Shown here piece after piece: positions 13,101 through 28,100 of a stretch of 64,000 bases of DNA. The notes under the pieces are model-generated. The model did no database searches and was not told the origin of the DNA. It saw nothing but the letters and a program-made list of their open reading frames with translations. The position numbers were made by a program, and so were the translations under genes. Position 1 is the stretch's first letter. Each line of letters begins with the position of its first letter. Source of the stretch: Taeniopygia guttata (Eukaryota > Chordata > Aves > Passeriformes > Estrildidae); the NCBI RefSeq assembly GCF_048771995.1, contig NC_133027.1, positions 102,050,501-102,114,500 on the forward strand, read 5' to 3'.

Positions 13101-16100
13101 AGTGAGCTGCTGCAAATCTTGTTAACGACGTAAGGCAGTCATCCTGTAAAAATAAAGAGACACTGCCACAGTTAATGAAGTTCCTCAACATGAAAAGGTC
13201 TTTTGACTTAACAACATTTTTTTTCAGGCCTCTCAACTGCAGTTTATGGGGGCAGTTTGATTGTGTAAGTATATGACAGATACTTATGTTTATGCAAATA
13301 TGTAAGTTCCTTTTGGCATTCTTATTTTGACTGTTACCATGAGAAACTGCAGCCTTAATAAATTATAAAAAGTAACAGTTTGGCTAGATGTGGTTTTAAA
13401 ATAGTTTAATGATCAAATACAGATCAGCTAAACAATAGGGTCCAACAAATAAAACTATCCAATAACTATAACTTAAAATGTAGATATTCCTCTTTTTTCC
13501 ACCAGTTCAGAGAGGAATTGCTACTTTTTCCTTACCTGTCGACAAGGTAAATGACCAAATAATGGCTTATCTTCATCAGCTAAAATTCGTTCTGGAAAAA
13601 AACCCCAAAATTAATTGTTGTGAGTTTAATTAGTTTCTGAAAATCTCCTACAAAGGAGCCAAATGAATAGATCAGTACCTATAGTCTGTATTGTGTAAGC
13701 ACAGCTGCCCCAGCACATGATAGGTACACGTGGGTCTTCCTCATTTGGATGAACCTTCAAACCTACTTTGTAAGTTGCCGTACCAAAAGTTGTCAGCATC
13801 TCTTTTATGCTCTCAGAATAAGGATTCCTGAAACAAAGAAAAAAGTATTACTAATTCATTCTTTCCTCCATTGGCAGCATAGTACCTCTAATGATAAACA
13901 TTCATCCCACAGATGAACAACTGGAGTTTTAAAATTTAAGTGACAACTCCAATATCCTTCTTTGGATCTGGTATTCTGTAACCGCATTTTTTTGTGACAG
14001 ATCCCTAGTTATTCTTTGATTTTTTGTTTGGAACCAATCTCATTTTTAGTGTTAAGAATATCTAGTCTTCAAAGACAATAAAGTCAAGGCTACATTACAA
14101 GAAATGCGTGTGACTGAAAGCTAGATCTGTGATCAGCTGGGATAAGAGTCTTGCATTTTGTGCGCTGCTGGCAGACCAGTGTGTGCACCATGTAACAAGT
14201 TTTGTTATTTTCCCTTGAAGTGAAGAGAGTGTGGGACCAAATGCACATACACCTTTACAGATGAAATTACATATTAACATTCTCTCCATTTCATAGTCTT
14301 CCTTCATGTTTTACACGTTGTGCTGGCCACAATGATGAATCCTTCATCCAGCTACAAGTAGTACAAAACTTAATCTTCATGCTGTAATTTATAAAACTGC
14401 AGCATGTTTCTGCACAACGACTTAGCACATTCACTTCTGAAATTCTACTGAATTACTCAGGACTTCTGGGATGGACTTCAATGTCATCATCATAATATTA
14501 TTACCTTTAAAAATTAAAGCAAAATTCATATATTTGCCCAAATTATTGAGACCTTCTAGCACAGAAGATGCACTCTATTTTCATGTTATGATTTCATGAT
14601 GAATTTTTAATGATATGTTAATATGTAAATACATACTTCAGTTTGAAATTGGGTCTAAATCCTTCAGGTAATTGTAGCTGATCCATTTTCTCTGAATGAC
14701 CAGAATGGCCTGTACAAACAAAAAGTAATAAATCACTGATTATTCACCCATATGTAATTTCTACATTATAGAAAGGTATGGAAGCAGAATCTGAAATTCC
14801 ATCACTAGAAACTGAAATCCCAAGCTGATCTTGCCACTTATGCCATCATCTTTAGACTCCATTGCGGCAGAAGCAAAGTGCTTGGTCTTTTCCATGAATA
14901 TAACTTTTTCACATACAAAGGAAAGATTTCCTCAGACTTACTTGCACAGTCTTCATTTCGTAGTAAGTGCAGGGCTTTTACTTGCTGGGAAACTGTTTTG
15001 ATCCACTGAGTAAGGTTTGGTTGGCTTGAAAAGTCTAACCTGTCAAAAAAAAATCCCCAAAAAAGTGTTAAAACAATCTGTAAGACAGAATTAGTATTTC
15101 ATAAGCATTCCAACATCATTAATCTGTTTCTCAATGGGCTTTTTCTCTGCTGCTCATGCATTTTCTACATTCAGTTCTTTTTCTGCAGGTCCTATGCCTT
15201 CCTAATATACAATAACAAAGTAAAATCCAAAAACCAAAATAAGAAGACGAGTAATCCACTCAAGTTTATCAGAACAGAAGACAACCAACATTCAGGAAGG
15301 TGTTCTGGGGTGTAACTAGTTTGGCATCTTGTTTTCTTACATTTATTGAGGACATTTATAAACCAAACTGACCTGTTAAACAAAACCCTTGGTGGAGGAA
15401 GCAGAGGAATAACAGTGTTGCTCAGGCATTCACAAAGTGGGCAAAGGAATTCACCATTTTCTACATCGTAACTTGTGTGTACTCGTAATCTTTGCTGTCT
15501 TCGTTGCTCTTTTGCTTGGACTGCATCAAAATACCTTTAAAAAAGAGAAGACATTAGTGGCAAATTATTATTACTTGAACATAGAAATTAAAATATTCTC
15601 AGGAAGACATAGTTTTGCCTTTCCTTAAATATAGATAAGATTATTATCAGAAAGAAAAACCTCTATGCTCTGTGTGATAAAGTATTAGTGCTTTCGGCTG
15701 CCAAAAATCTACCCTGAAGTGCAGAAGTTCACTGGGCTGTTAAAATCATGGTTATGTCTGAACTGTACATTTAGGAAAAAAGTGGATGAGGCAGAGAGAA
15801 GTTGAAGCACTAAAAAAGCCAAAACCAAAGCAAACCAATAAACAAAAAAACCCAAAGAAAACAGAACACCACAGGCAAACAAAGGCCTCCAAATAAACAA
15901 AAACCACAAAGAAACAAAGAAACAAAACCAATAAAAAAATGCAAACCAAGCCAAAAAACCCAACTCATTTTTACATAAATTTTTTAAGAAGATACCATGA
16001 GCATTATCCTTGGGTGTTTTCTACTACAGCTCACAACCAAAACAGCAGCAGCCAAAAGAACTGTTGGCTGAACCCTCTATGCAAAAGGAACTGAATTCTC

Positions 16101-19100
16101 TGCTTTGCTAAATGTAACCACTATTCCAGAAGCCTCTGATGTGGTTTAAAGCATGCCCAGTGATGACCCAAAATTATCTGAATACAGGCACCTAAGGGCA
16201 TTTCCAGGAGATTATGGTAACCACAAAAGACTGTACACTAGCTATACAAGAAGATTAAAAACCTATCTTCAGTGAGCAGTGACATCAAAGACCACAAATG
16301 AAACCTGTGTATGGTAATAGCCACAGAGTCTCTGGGAGCTCCTAACACTCTTCATACACAAGGCAGAATCTGAAATTAGGCACTTCAGAAGCTATGCTAA
16401 GGAGCAAAGCAAGGGCTTAACTGAAGTCAGAAGCATGAATGGTTTGAATTTGTCACGTGGCATTAGCACCACATAGCACTAAACATGTTTATATGCCTCC
16501 AAAATCAAAGAATAAAAAATAACTGCAAAAGGCTTTATTAAAATACTGGGAAACAAAGGATGAAACTGAGTTTTTGTTGAAGGTGAACTAGATCATTGAT
16601 GTTTCTACTTCAAATTAAATCGGAGGAATTAAGAGTGCAAGGGATGCACTGTCATTTAAAATCTCAGTAGAGAGCAGAAGAAGCAGCAAAAGTGTGCCTA
16701 GCAGTGAACTGCAAAAAAACCCCAAAAAATCTGAGCTCCAGATACATGTGCACCACAGGGAATTATGCATCAGGATAAACAAGGAAAGGGAATGTAAGCT
16801 GCCATGTATGGCTTTGGACTCTTCTTTACCAAGATGACATGAAAATTATTTTGAGTATGTTTACAGCATTTGATTTCTACTATTTTTTTCCAACAGAAAG
16901 CTGTTTTAATCACTTCCTGAAATTCCTTTTCAAGTTTACTACATGTTAGGAACTTTGCCATTAAAATTAGTGCCATTAGGCAAACTGATAACATAACATG
17001 GTATTGGAACTAAATACTTAAATATAGCCTTTTACCTTTGCCAACAGTGAGCATGCATAATATGTCCACAGCTACCCGTGTGTGTTCCACAGGACAGATC
17101 TGGGTGCATGAATAAGGGGTCACACTTTTCTGTATTTAAAAGAAAAGAAACCAAACAACTTTGAAATAAACATTTATAAAAGACTTGATGGCAGATTAAC
17201 ATTGCCACATTTGAATAATTATTTAACTTTATCACAGAAGAGTAGTTCATTTGATGAAGCATAAAACACATTAATAATCAGTAACAGCCTATACAGTTTA
17301 AATTATTTAAAAGTACCACTTTGGTCTGAGTATATTGAGTGTAGCACTGTACTTAAAGGCTTCAAACCAAGCTTTCAGACCTGGTACAAGTCTCCAAGAT
17401 CAACCTGCAGTGTTAGTGGTTCAGCACCATCAAACAATGAGTTCAAGGACATTGATCTTCAGAGTGAGAGTGCAAAACAATTCAGTGCAAACACTCTTAT
17501 CTGTTTACATATACAGAACCTAGAGAAACCTTTGTAACAATGCTCTTGCTCACTGATCTGTTTCACAAAGTACTTAAGTCCAAGATTTTTTTATCATCAC
17601 TAAGAGGCATTTCAGATGATATAACTGAGAGGAAGAAAATGTACATCTCCTGCTTTTAAAGAACTACATTAACACCTCCTCTCCTTGATGTTACAAGCAT
17701 GGTTTAAGAACAAACACTTCTGATTTTCAGGGCTTTTTCAACAGTTATAAATAATTAGTCACAAATGAATGGCAGAACATTGAGCTCATGCCTCACAGTG
17801 ATTTACATTATTCAGCACACATATTTCTACCTCACCAAAAATATGCGAGTTTTGCCACTGATTACAATGAAGCCATTCACAAACAGTTAATGTAAGAAGA
17901 CTATGTGACTGCCTCAGTTGTCACATGTTGTTGTCACAGTAACCCAAACACTCTTTAATATTTAAGACAACTATGAACAATACTTACCAGGGTCTGGAGT
18001 AATTTTGTTTCTATTTTTAGACAACACAGTTGATCGTTGAATAAACGCTGCCAAAACCATAGCCCTGCTGTCCACTTTAACTTCTTGCTCCTCCTGGCAC
18101 AATATACACATAACAACCTGTCTGGGTTCAGCTACTCTGGTTTGCTCTGGACCCAAGGCTGTGAGTTTTGCATCCGAAATTACAGGGCTAGAATATTTAA
18201 AGAATATTAGTGAGCAAATTATTTGAAAAACATTGTCATTCAGATCATGACTTACGTGTGCTTAGTGAGTTTCTTAAATTTATGATAAATGCTCCTGGAC
18301 AAAAAATAGCTTTTGTGTTTATGTAACAATTCCTATGTGCCCAGAAGTAGCATGTATTTTCTAAAAAAAATTTATAACTCTCCCAACAGCATAACCCACT
18401 CCAGTTTAAAACAGTAACTGAATCTGCAGCCCTCCATCATCACCATCCCTTAAGTGTCTGATATGAATTTTGAAAAGATTCTCCACTTCCCCACAAAATC
18501 ATTAGCATTCTCTAATTAGTATTTCCAACTACCAAACAGATTTTCTTCCAGATCTTCAACAGACATACAATCAGTTATTTCCAGTTTACTATGTTTAATA
18601 GCATAGTCTCTTCTCCATTATTAATAATTCACTAGGTGATTTTGTACAAAAAAATATTTGTCTGGTTATGTTTCTATTTATCCCACAATTCTGACAGAGA
18701 TGGGGAGGGAAGCATTCCATTTACTGCTGGGCTTTTTGTTTCATAAACTAATGAGTATTTTTCCATCCAGATGGAAAAAAAAGAGCTTTTTAAAGCTGTA
18801 ATAATAGGACAATCTGATGTAAACATTAATGAGAAAAAATTTAAACAAGATGCCTTAACCTATTTTCATGGACTCCGGAGGTTGAAGTATCCAGCTCCTC
18901 CAGAGTTTGCTGAAAGAGTTCTTTGTTTTCATTAATGAAGTGCCGTTGCATCTCAGACATCTGGGCCATGATCTTTTCCCTGCGCAGTCTGGCAATCTCA
19001 GCTTTTCGCTTCCTCTCAGCTTTGTCTTTATCACGTGAACTCTGAAATTGTATTGTTCACTCAGTTATTTTTGAAGTCTTGCTACAACAGATTATTTAAT

Positions 19101-22100
19101 TTAGCTGCTGCCATGTGTAACTTCTACTAACGTCCAAACAATGAAAATCTCATAAAAGACAAAAGTAAAGTCTACCAGAGTTACTTTGTGCCCTCTTTTC
19201 CTTAGCTTGTGTTCAATGCCAGACAGAACTGCAGATGTAGAAGGGAAACCTCTTCCCCTCAACCTTTAACTATATTTTCTATTCCTCTTCCCTTTAAGCA
19301 CTCCTGGGATAGAAGGGTAAGAGAGTGACATGTCTCATCTCCGGTGCTGCTCTTCCTCCCCAGCAGCTGCATTCCTCAATGGAGCACTACAGTGCTCCAA
19401 GGCCTGTGTGCAGTACCTAGAAGGTCATGTCCAGCTATAGCTTTTCTGGAATGACCTGCATGGTAAGAATATACAGACAACCATTTTTTCAGCAACCTTC
19501 CATGAAGTCTAAAATTATTGGAACACCAAAAACATTTAATGCTGTGACTGTACTGCACACAATCCTATGGAGTAGAATTGCAAAGGATTTGGAGACTACA
19601 ATGTATGAAACAAAGAAACATAGCTTAAGGACTTTACCAATAGGCTCTTCTGATCTATAAACTGTGAGACAGATGTTCAGAAGTCACTGATGTTTCCCAT
19701 GTTTGATTCAGTGTTACAATTAGAAATATAGTCCTTTGCCAGTCACCACCCAGACCTGTTCTAGATTAGCTCTTACAGATTGCTTTTACCTCCTCCATAA
19801 TATTTCCTTCTGTCTCGGCCACAGGACTTGATGAAGAGCTTTCTCTTAGCTTTTTAATAGTATTAAATGTCTGTAAGAAAAAAAAAAAAAAGCCTTTAAT
19901 TTGTTTGGGACACGAGAATACAACTGTATACACTATAATCCTGACTATACAATGTGCAGTATTGGAATCCAGAAGAGTAAAACTAGGTACAACAAATACA
20001 CATGGGAAATAAGGTAATCATCCCAATGTAATTAGGAAAGTTTCGAAAATCTTATTTCCATTATTTTCAGTGGTTATATATAATATATTTACCTTCAATA
20101 TCCATCTGATCATGTCTTTGTGCACTTCCAGATGAGATGCATTTTGCAATGTTTCTAGCATAGCTAGTATACTAGGGGAGTTATTGGGTGCCTCTCCTGG
20201 TTCTGAGAGAAAAATTACAATGAGAATTGGTTATACCATTACTGGCAAATTAATCACTCACTACCATTAAAAACAAGAAACCCCGATGCTAGTTCAGCAA
20301 CTGAAGAATTTCTCCAACAAATAGACACAGTATGTAATTTTTAATACTCCCCCACTGAAAACCTTTTCACGAATATCTTCTAAATCCTGAAAAGTTTTGC
20401 TCAGTGACTGTATTTTCTTACAAAAGAAATGCACTGTATGTGCTCCCTGGCTGTTTTCATTTTGGGAACCTCCAATATTTTATTTCCCACTACTTTAAAT
20501 GGAACTTTCATGTGTTAGCAAAACTAGAGGCATTAGTCGGACGATACAAAGGAGAGACAAGATTAAAAGACTATTTAAGAATGCAACTATGATTTTTGCA
20601 ATTGCATCTGATCACGTGCAGCAATCTTTATTAAGATGTTAAAGATATTAGGAATCAGATCTGGAGGGAATTATTAAACTTCCGGATTTCTCCTCTACAA
20701 AATGCCTTTAGTATTGTACTATCATAGAATCTACATGAGTAGAAAGCATTATCGGTAGTTGATAACATTTTGATGGATAAATAAATATACTCTTCTGGTA
20801 AATACAGTTTCAAAATAATAAAATATGAGATCCTGGCATTTTCAGTTATTTCAAATTTGCTATATATTTGAAAAGAAAGGCATACTTGATATTTTCTGAG
20901 TGAAGGTAAATGTTACAACATTCTCCTCACTGAGATTCTCCAGGTGTTGTTTTTCTTCTTGTAGTGCCATTCCAATCAAATGCAAAACCTAAGTAAAAAT
21001 CACAAATTTTAGCTCTTTTCTTACATGGTTCATATAATCTTGCTATATAGTTTAAGTAATTAATTAAGAAACAGGAAAGAAATACAATTATATGTAACAA
21101 ATATATTTGAAGTTATTTCTACGTACAGAATTCCAAAACTAGATTACACAGAAGCAACAGTGTTTGTTTAAAACCATATAAAATCCATATTAAATACTTG
21201 CCTCTTTCTGTTTGCTGTCCTGACTAGTGAGTGAGAAGTCAGTACTTGTCATCTTTCTCCCTATCCCCTGCATGTTACTATTGCAAGTCTCTGGACAGAA
21301 GAAGCATGAAGCAGGTTTTAAGTCCTTTTCATACACAAAGTTTAGTGACAAAAAATTAAAATTTGTAAGTTAAATCTGGTCTCTCTAGAAACACATTTAA
21401 AACAATGTTAATTTTCAGGTCAGTGAAGAGCTGTAATCTCCTTCGACTTAAAAAATGTAGTTACCCTATTTAGCACCATGATAGCCTGAATGGCATTTTG
21501 CAGCTGAGATACTTCATTCTTGGTGGCAAACTCTGTCATGCTGCATCAGCCATTTCACAACCCTATACAAATCGGCAGGATGCTCCAGACACAAAGGTTT
21601 ACTGATGCCTGGAATCAACACTGACACCCATGTAAGGAAAAGATAATCACCCAAAAATTTGTAACACAACTGGAATGGAAGAGACCAAGTATCTACAGAA
21701 AAAGTGGCAAATCCTGAAGAGAGCTTTGAAGTTTTTAAAATTTGTTTTAATAAACAGCAGTTAATTTCTTGTCAGTCTATCCCATCTATTTATCAAGATC
21801 TCACTGATATGTGCCATCTCCTGCAGATGTCTCAAATCCACCTTTGCAAGTGCTTCCAAGACAGAAGTGGTTGGGAAAGATGCAGTACAACTGCATGGCA
21901 CCATCAGAGAGAAATGTCACAAGTTTCTGAGCAAGTGACAGGTCCCTAATGAATTTCACAGTTTTGAGAATGGCTGAATTTTAGTTCAGTCAAAAAAAGA
22001 AAACCTAACCTACTCATTTTATTCAAACCTATTAATTTTATTCAAAACCTAGCATTCTTACATTACTTAAATATAACTACATTGTTGTGATTTATAATAC

Positions 22101-25100
22101 CAATATATCGTTTCCATTTTCAACTTCTTTTGTGTTATACAGAGCTGCTTATGTTAATTTAAACTTAGTTGCAAAAGGTAATATACACTTAATAAGACTG
22201 GATGTCAAAAAATTAATACTCAGTTTCAAAACTGGGGTTTCACTGCAAAATGTTATTTAAAAATCCATTAATACTTTAAAAAAGTTTGGATTGGACCTTA
22301 AACCAACAACCCTGCCCAATATAAATAGCCCCTGGATGGCAGTTTACTACGCATCTCTGCACACCTCAGAAAATGGCAATCACAACACCAAAATCTACAA
22401 TAACCCTTCATGTTTCTAAAGATCATTTGTTGCTATTGGACACTAAATGAGTACACAGAAGCTTGGCAAGTTTAAAGAGAAAAAGACTCAGTTTTATTTA
22501 AACATCTGGTATTGATAGGATTTTAAAGGTGACCATGGATTGGAGGATGGAATTACCACCTCTCCAGCCACACTGGTCTAAAGATCAATTAATCATTTCT
22601 CTCTACCCACACAGAAATATGTAAACTATTTTATTTATACATGAAATTGTGTGGGAACTCTGACTTATAAATATGTAAACATTATCAGAAGGCTAAAGAA
22701 GTTTTATGAGAACTTCAAAACTTTTAAAAGAACTATAAAAGAAAACTTCACACTTTTAAAAATCAGGGCAACAATCATAAATTGCAAGGAACAAACAGCT
22801 CACTTAAGTTTGCCAAAGTGGATACATTTTCAAGTTAGAAAATTCTTTTGTGCACTTTCATGGTTTTTTTCCTAGTGATTTAGCCTAAACTGAAAATAAG
22901 CAAATAAAACCAAGGAAAAAAATCAGTATCTGCTTAATATGCAACAACTCAGATTAATGGCTTCTCTACCTCAATAAACATTACTGCCACTGATTCAAGC
23001 AGAATTCTTCCCTCTCATGTATATCCCATTAGAATTTACCTGGGTCTTCCATTCACTTATAAAAATAAATTGCATCAAGAGGCAGAGAGGTTGCCCTAGT
23101 TTTGCATATCAGGAAGTACCACTTATTTCTCATTCACAGTATTCTGGGTATTTCAGACACCAAGCTAACAACTCAAATCTATAAAATCACATTAAAATGC
23201 TCTAGTGAACATTCCTCCATTAGCATAAGCATTAGTTTAAATAAAAAAACCCGTACCCTTTGCAGCATGGACTCTGACCAGGCATAGCCATTGTGTTCCA
23301 CTGCCCACTGCAGTATAGTTCCCATAATGCACAGCATGACATCAGACTGCAGGATATTCACCAGGCTGGCAAAAAGTGGGCAGAAAGGAGGAAGAGCTGG
23401 CGGTGGAAGTGCTGAAAGGGAAATTGGTGTGTTTAACATTTCTTCAAAATTTGCAACACCCAATTAAAATGTTTGATTTAACAGCGCAACCCACAGCTGG
23501 GGGGGTTGGAACCAGATGACCTTTATGCTTTCTTCCAACCCAAACCCTTCTATGATGCTAAGGCAGAACACAGCTGCTTGATAAACAGCGTTACCAATAC
23601 AGGCTGCAGCATTCAACATGGCTTGTGTGTAACAGAAAAGCCAAAGGAATGAGCTCTTCAGAAGGCTGGTTCCATGACAAATCAGATCCCTGGCTATAGC
23701 CAGGGAGACATAAGGGAAATTGCTTCATTTCTAACCAACTTCTACTCTAGCCCTGGAATAGGCTCTTAGTTGGTATAAATGTCAGGGCAATACACAGCTT
23801 GATATGTGATTCCCTCTTCTCCCATCTCCTTTCAAAAATAAATACCTGTATCTTCTCTGTTCTGTCTTTTCAGCTTTCTCTGTGCTTCCTCTGCCTGAAA
23901 TAGAAGAACATTGCCAGCATTACTCAAAATCTGTACCAATATAAAACTAATAAAAAAAAGCATTCACACTTTACTACATTGTTACTGTTTTTCCCAGCCT
24001 TAAATAAACATTAAAGCCTTCATATCTTTGCAGTTTGTCTTATGTTCTACTTGTAAAGTAGGGCATGCAACTTTAAAATTAATCTTTTCTCTAGAGCCAG
24101 CCTGGATTCTTTGTCTAGCATAAAACTGTAAGGCCAGTTTGAGCTAAAATGGCAATTTCCATAATGGTAAGGGAAAATACAGATTCTTTTAAATACTTTC
24201 AGTAAAATAAGATGCAAGGGAACCCACAGACAAGCTCCTGAATGCCTACTGATTTCAACAGATCTGTATAGGACACAGGATCCAGTGGCACAGAAATCAC
24301 TGCAAAATCTTTGGCAAATCTCAAATATCCAGCTGGTAATACTTCTTCACAAAAGTAAGCTTTGGAAAAAGGCAAACAAACAAAAAAAAAGGCACAAAAT
24401 AAGCCCAAGGAAGTTAAACTACTAGTTACCTTCGATTGCTCTGCCCTTGAAAAGTGATAGAAATACAGATTGAAGTTCTTGGCACATTCTGGTTTTAATT
24501 CATACAGCCCTCTGCCTGTTAATCCAGGTTTCCTACAAAAAAAAACAAAGCAAACAAAACACTTCATGTCCACTTAACCTCTGAGAATAAAAACTAGAAC
24601 AGCTAACAAACACTGCCTAACACGCATTGTAGAAATTAAGTAACAGTATTAAGAATTCTGCACATGATTAAAGCCTTGGGAAATCAGCATGACTAAGCCC
24701 TCTTTCTTTCATTCTCTCATTTTCACTAATTGAGACGTTCCATTCCTAAAGTTGAATCATTAGAATAAAGAGAAACATACTTGAAACATGCCACTTCTTC
24801 AATCACACTTTCCATCCCCGTCTCTCTGTTCTCCTACATGGAGTGAAAAGGCAAGACAGTGTGTTACTGTAGTTCTTGAAATAAACACGTTCAAATATCA
24901 TACAATACTAGAGAAAGCATGCAGTACTGAACGTAGTACAAAGTCATTTTACTGGCACTCAAGAGAACCCTAAACCACATAACATGAAAATACACTCAGG
25001 AACACCATCTCTGCAAAAGGTTCTTTGAAAAAGTCATGCCATTCTAAGTGGTTCATTTGTACTGCTTTTCCCTGTCGTAATGAACTTGGATGTAACAGTA

Positions 25101-28100
25101 TCAGAAGAAACTCTGACTTAGCTCACTCAGCACATTTTTATAATACATAGCCAGTATTTCTGATTTCTAGGCCTTGAAATTTAAATAAATACTGGAAAGC
25201 TAAAAAGACTAGTTACTGAAAAATGCTGAATCAACCACAAAAGGCAGCATGAGACGTCAGCTCAAATATGTAACAATACTTCATACACAAATTTTCTTTC
25301 AATATTCCCATCCCCTTCCTCCAATACATATTTCACTGCAGTTACCAGGCAAGGGAAAAAGTATTTAGGACTGACAACATAATTTAGAACTCCAGCTTAA
25401 ATCAAATTTGCTATTTCATGCAACCCTAAATTATTCTTAAATAATTTTGAAATCTGACTTTTCTAATAGTTTCAGTTTAAAATATTTAGAAAAATAAAAA
25501 TATTTCATAATTTATCTTTAAAATTATTATCAATACAGTAAAACATTAACTTTGGAATTCTGACTGTCTGCAAAAATAATTTTTAAAAGATTGCTTCAAA
25601 TATACTAAAAGGAGAAAGGAAAGCAAGCTTTGCTGTCCTACAGAAGTACTTATAATAGAATTCAGAGAAATTATTCCGTTCATGCAAATGAAGCATTTAT
25701 GTTACACAAGTCATAATACAGTGTCTGATTCCATGTCTTTTCACTTATTGTTAGGCTTTAAAATATAACAGCTTATATTTCTGGATAGTTCTAACAACCC
25801 ACTTCCATACATCTAATTCGGGGTGTACAAGCAGCCTGCAGAGACTGCTGGCCAGATGGCCTGATTAGAAACAGTATTTAAAAGAGAAAGGAACTGAAGA
25901 AGCTCTCAGACTCCTGCTTCTTTCATATGCTGTTCCTTCTTTGCCTCTTTCCTACCCTTGCCACGAGAACTATTACCTGTACCCACGCTAACCTTGTTCT
26001 GAGCATAATCATGCTGCTCTCATTCCACATTAAGTGACATGAACCTGCATAAGACAATTTTTCAGCAATCAGCCTTATAAAGTGGAAGTTGGGTCCCCCC
26101 TCCACACCCAGTTACTTACATCTTCAGGGAGTGCTTTTACCAATTCACTGTGAGCCATTGGCCTGATGCTCAGCTGATGGATGATCTCTCGCTTGATTTC
26201 ATCCGTTGCATTTACCTGTCCTATTCCAGGGCTGAACCTTTCACCTGTAGAAATACAATACACCTTTTGTTGTTGTTTTAAAATATTTTTAAATCTTTTT
26301 CTCTAAATTAAAGGCTGGAAAATAGGGTGCCTTCTGTGAGATCTCGTGTTCACCCACCAGTGTTCAAAGATTCATTACATTGATCTAAGCTAGTTGCAAG
26401 GCTTTTCTCCTAGGAAAGAAGTCAGAGCTACAGGATGTTCACAACAGAGATAGCAATAAAAAATTGCTCAGACCATTAAAGAACCTAAATTTTAAAAATT
26501 AATTAAATATTTTTTGAGTTAAGTATTTTTGAACTTACCAACAATCATTATAATGAGGTATAGCATTTCTTCTATAAGAGTGTTATTTTGTTGAACAACA
26601 TCCTGAAGTAAAACAATAAAATAAAAGACATTTTTCAATAAATATTCCATGTGCTGAAAATAATTTTTCAGTGATTCAAAACATTGCCTGCTTTCACCCT
26701 AGCTCCCAAACTGAGCTATGCTGAAACACCATCCTAAGTGCAAAAATAATGCAACATTTTCTGACATTTACGAGTTTGACAGGTAAAAACATTTATGCAT
26801 ACTTCAAACTGGCCAAATGAAATTAAAATAGGATAAGTTTTGCTTTTTTATCAAGAAACAGCTCTGTCTCAGTACAACAGCATCTGATACACTTTGAAAA
26901 ACAAAACTGAAGATATTCTATTGCAGTAGTGCATAAAATACCTTGTTAGTATTTTCTGTGCTAAATCTTTTGCCATAGTCTGGAGTACTAAATATCTGAT
27001 AAAGTTCAAAGCGACTCAGCATTATCATCAGGAAGTGATTTGGATCCATCATAGACACACCTGTCTATTAAAGAAAAAAAAGATTATAAAGAGAAAGCAG
27101 ATTGGGTGTTATCATAGCATGTCTGCATACTTATATATGATGTTCACTGTAAATTCTTTATAAAATTAATTCCTCTCTCCATCCTATGAATGAAGACTTA
27201 ACCATTTGAGTTTTCTCTCTTAGGACACCAAGAACAGAAGTGTAAGCCCATTTGACAAGCAGTATCCTATACTTTATCAAGTATTTCTGACGCCCTTTTA
27301 AGGGCATCATGCAAAATATTCAGGGTTACTCCTATCTTAAGCAGTCTAAACAAACCTCAGTGAAAGACTTTTGTTTGGTTGTTTTGATCTCTAAAACTCT
27401 GTTCCTGCTAGTTTATCTTCTAGAAGGCATAATATTACTTAGTATATAACACTGAAGATTTTAACAACAAAATCCAATCCTCTAAAGAAAGACTGAAGAC
27501 TGTAGAGCAAAGCTTCCAAAAACTTCTTGGAAAAAAAAATACTATACTGACATTTCAATGCAGAACAAACATCAACTTTCAGAAACTTCCAATTCTGAAA
27601 ACTACTGGCTGAAGTTTTTTCTGTTTATTAAACAAATTTGTCAATTGCAAATATTTGTTGTTAGTTAACTATTGCTAATGGGACCATCTTTAAAACAGAA
27701 TAAATTTCCAAGAGAGCTCTAGGATATCTACTCAAACGGGCAGCTGAAAATGATCATTAAAAATCAGTGGCAGATCAAGCCTCAGGGAACTATGTCTGAA
27801 AGCACAAGTATCTTGGGGCATCTTTATCCTGTTGGGTATTGCTAACTCAAGATTTGAGGGACTTCCTCAGAAAATATTTTGCTGTCCAGGTGAACTATGC
27901 ATCCCAAGCTGCAAATATTAGATTGCATCTGCTCTCAATGTAGAAGCATTGCATCTGCCATAGAGCTAAATAGACTGCCACATCTGCAAAATCTGTTCTG
28001 AAGGGGAAAACCAAAAAAATCAACACATACAGCGAATGCATTTCTGACAACATGCAGACTTATGCAACTGCCAGTACAGCAACAGCCATTAGTTAAAATA

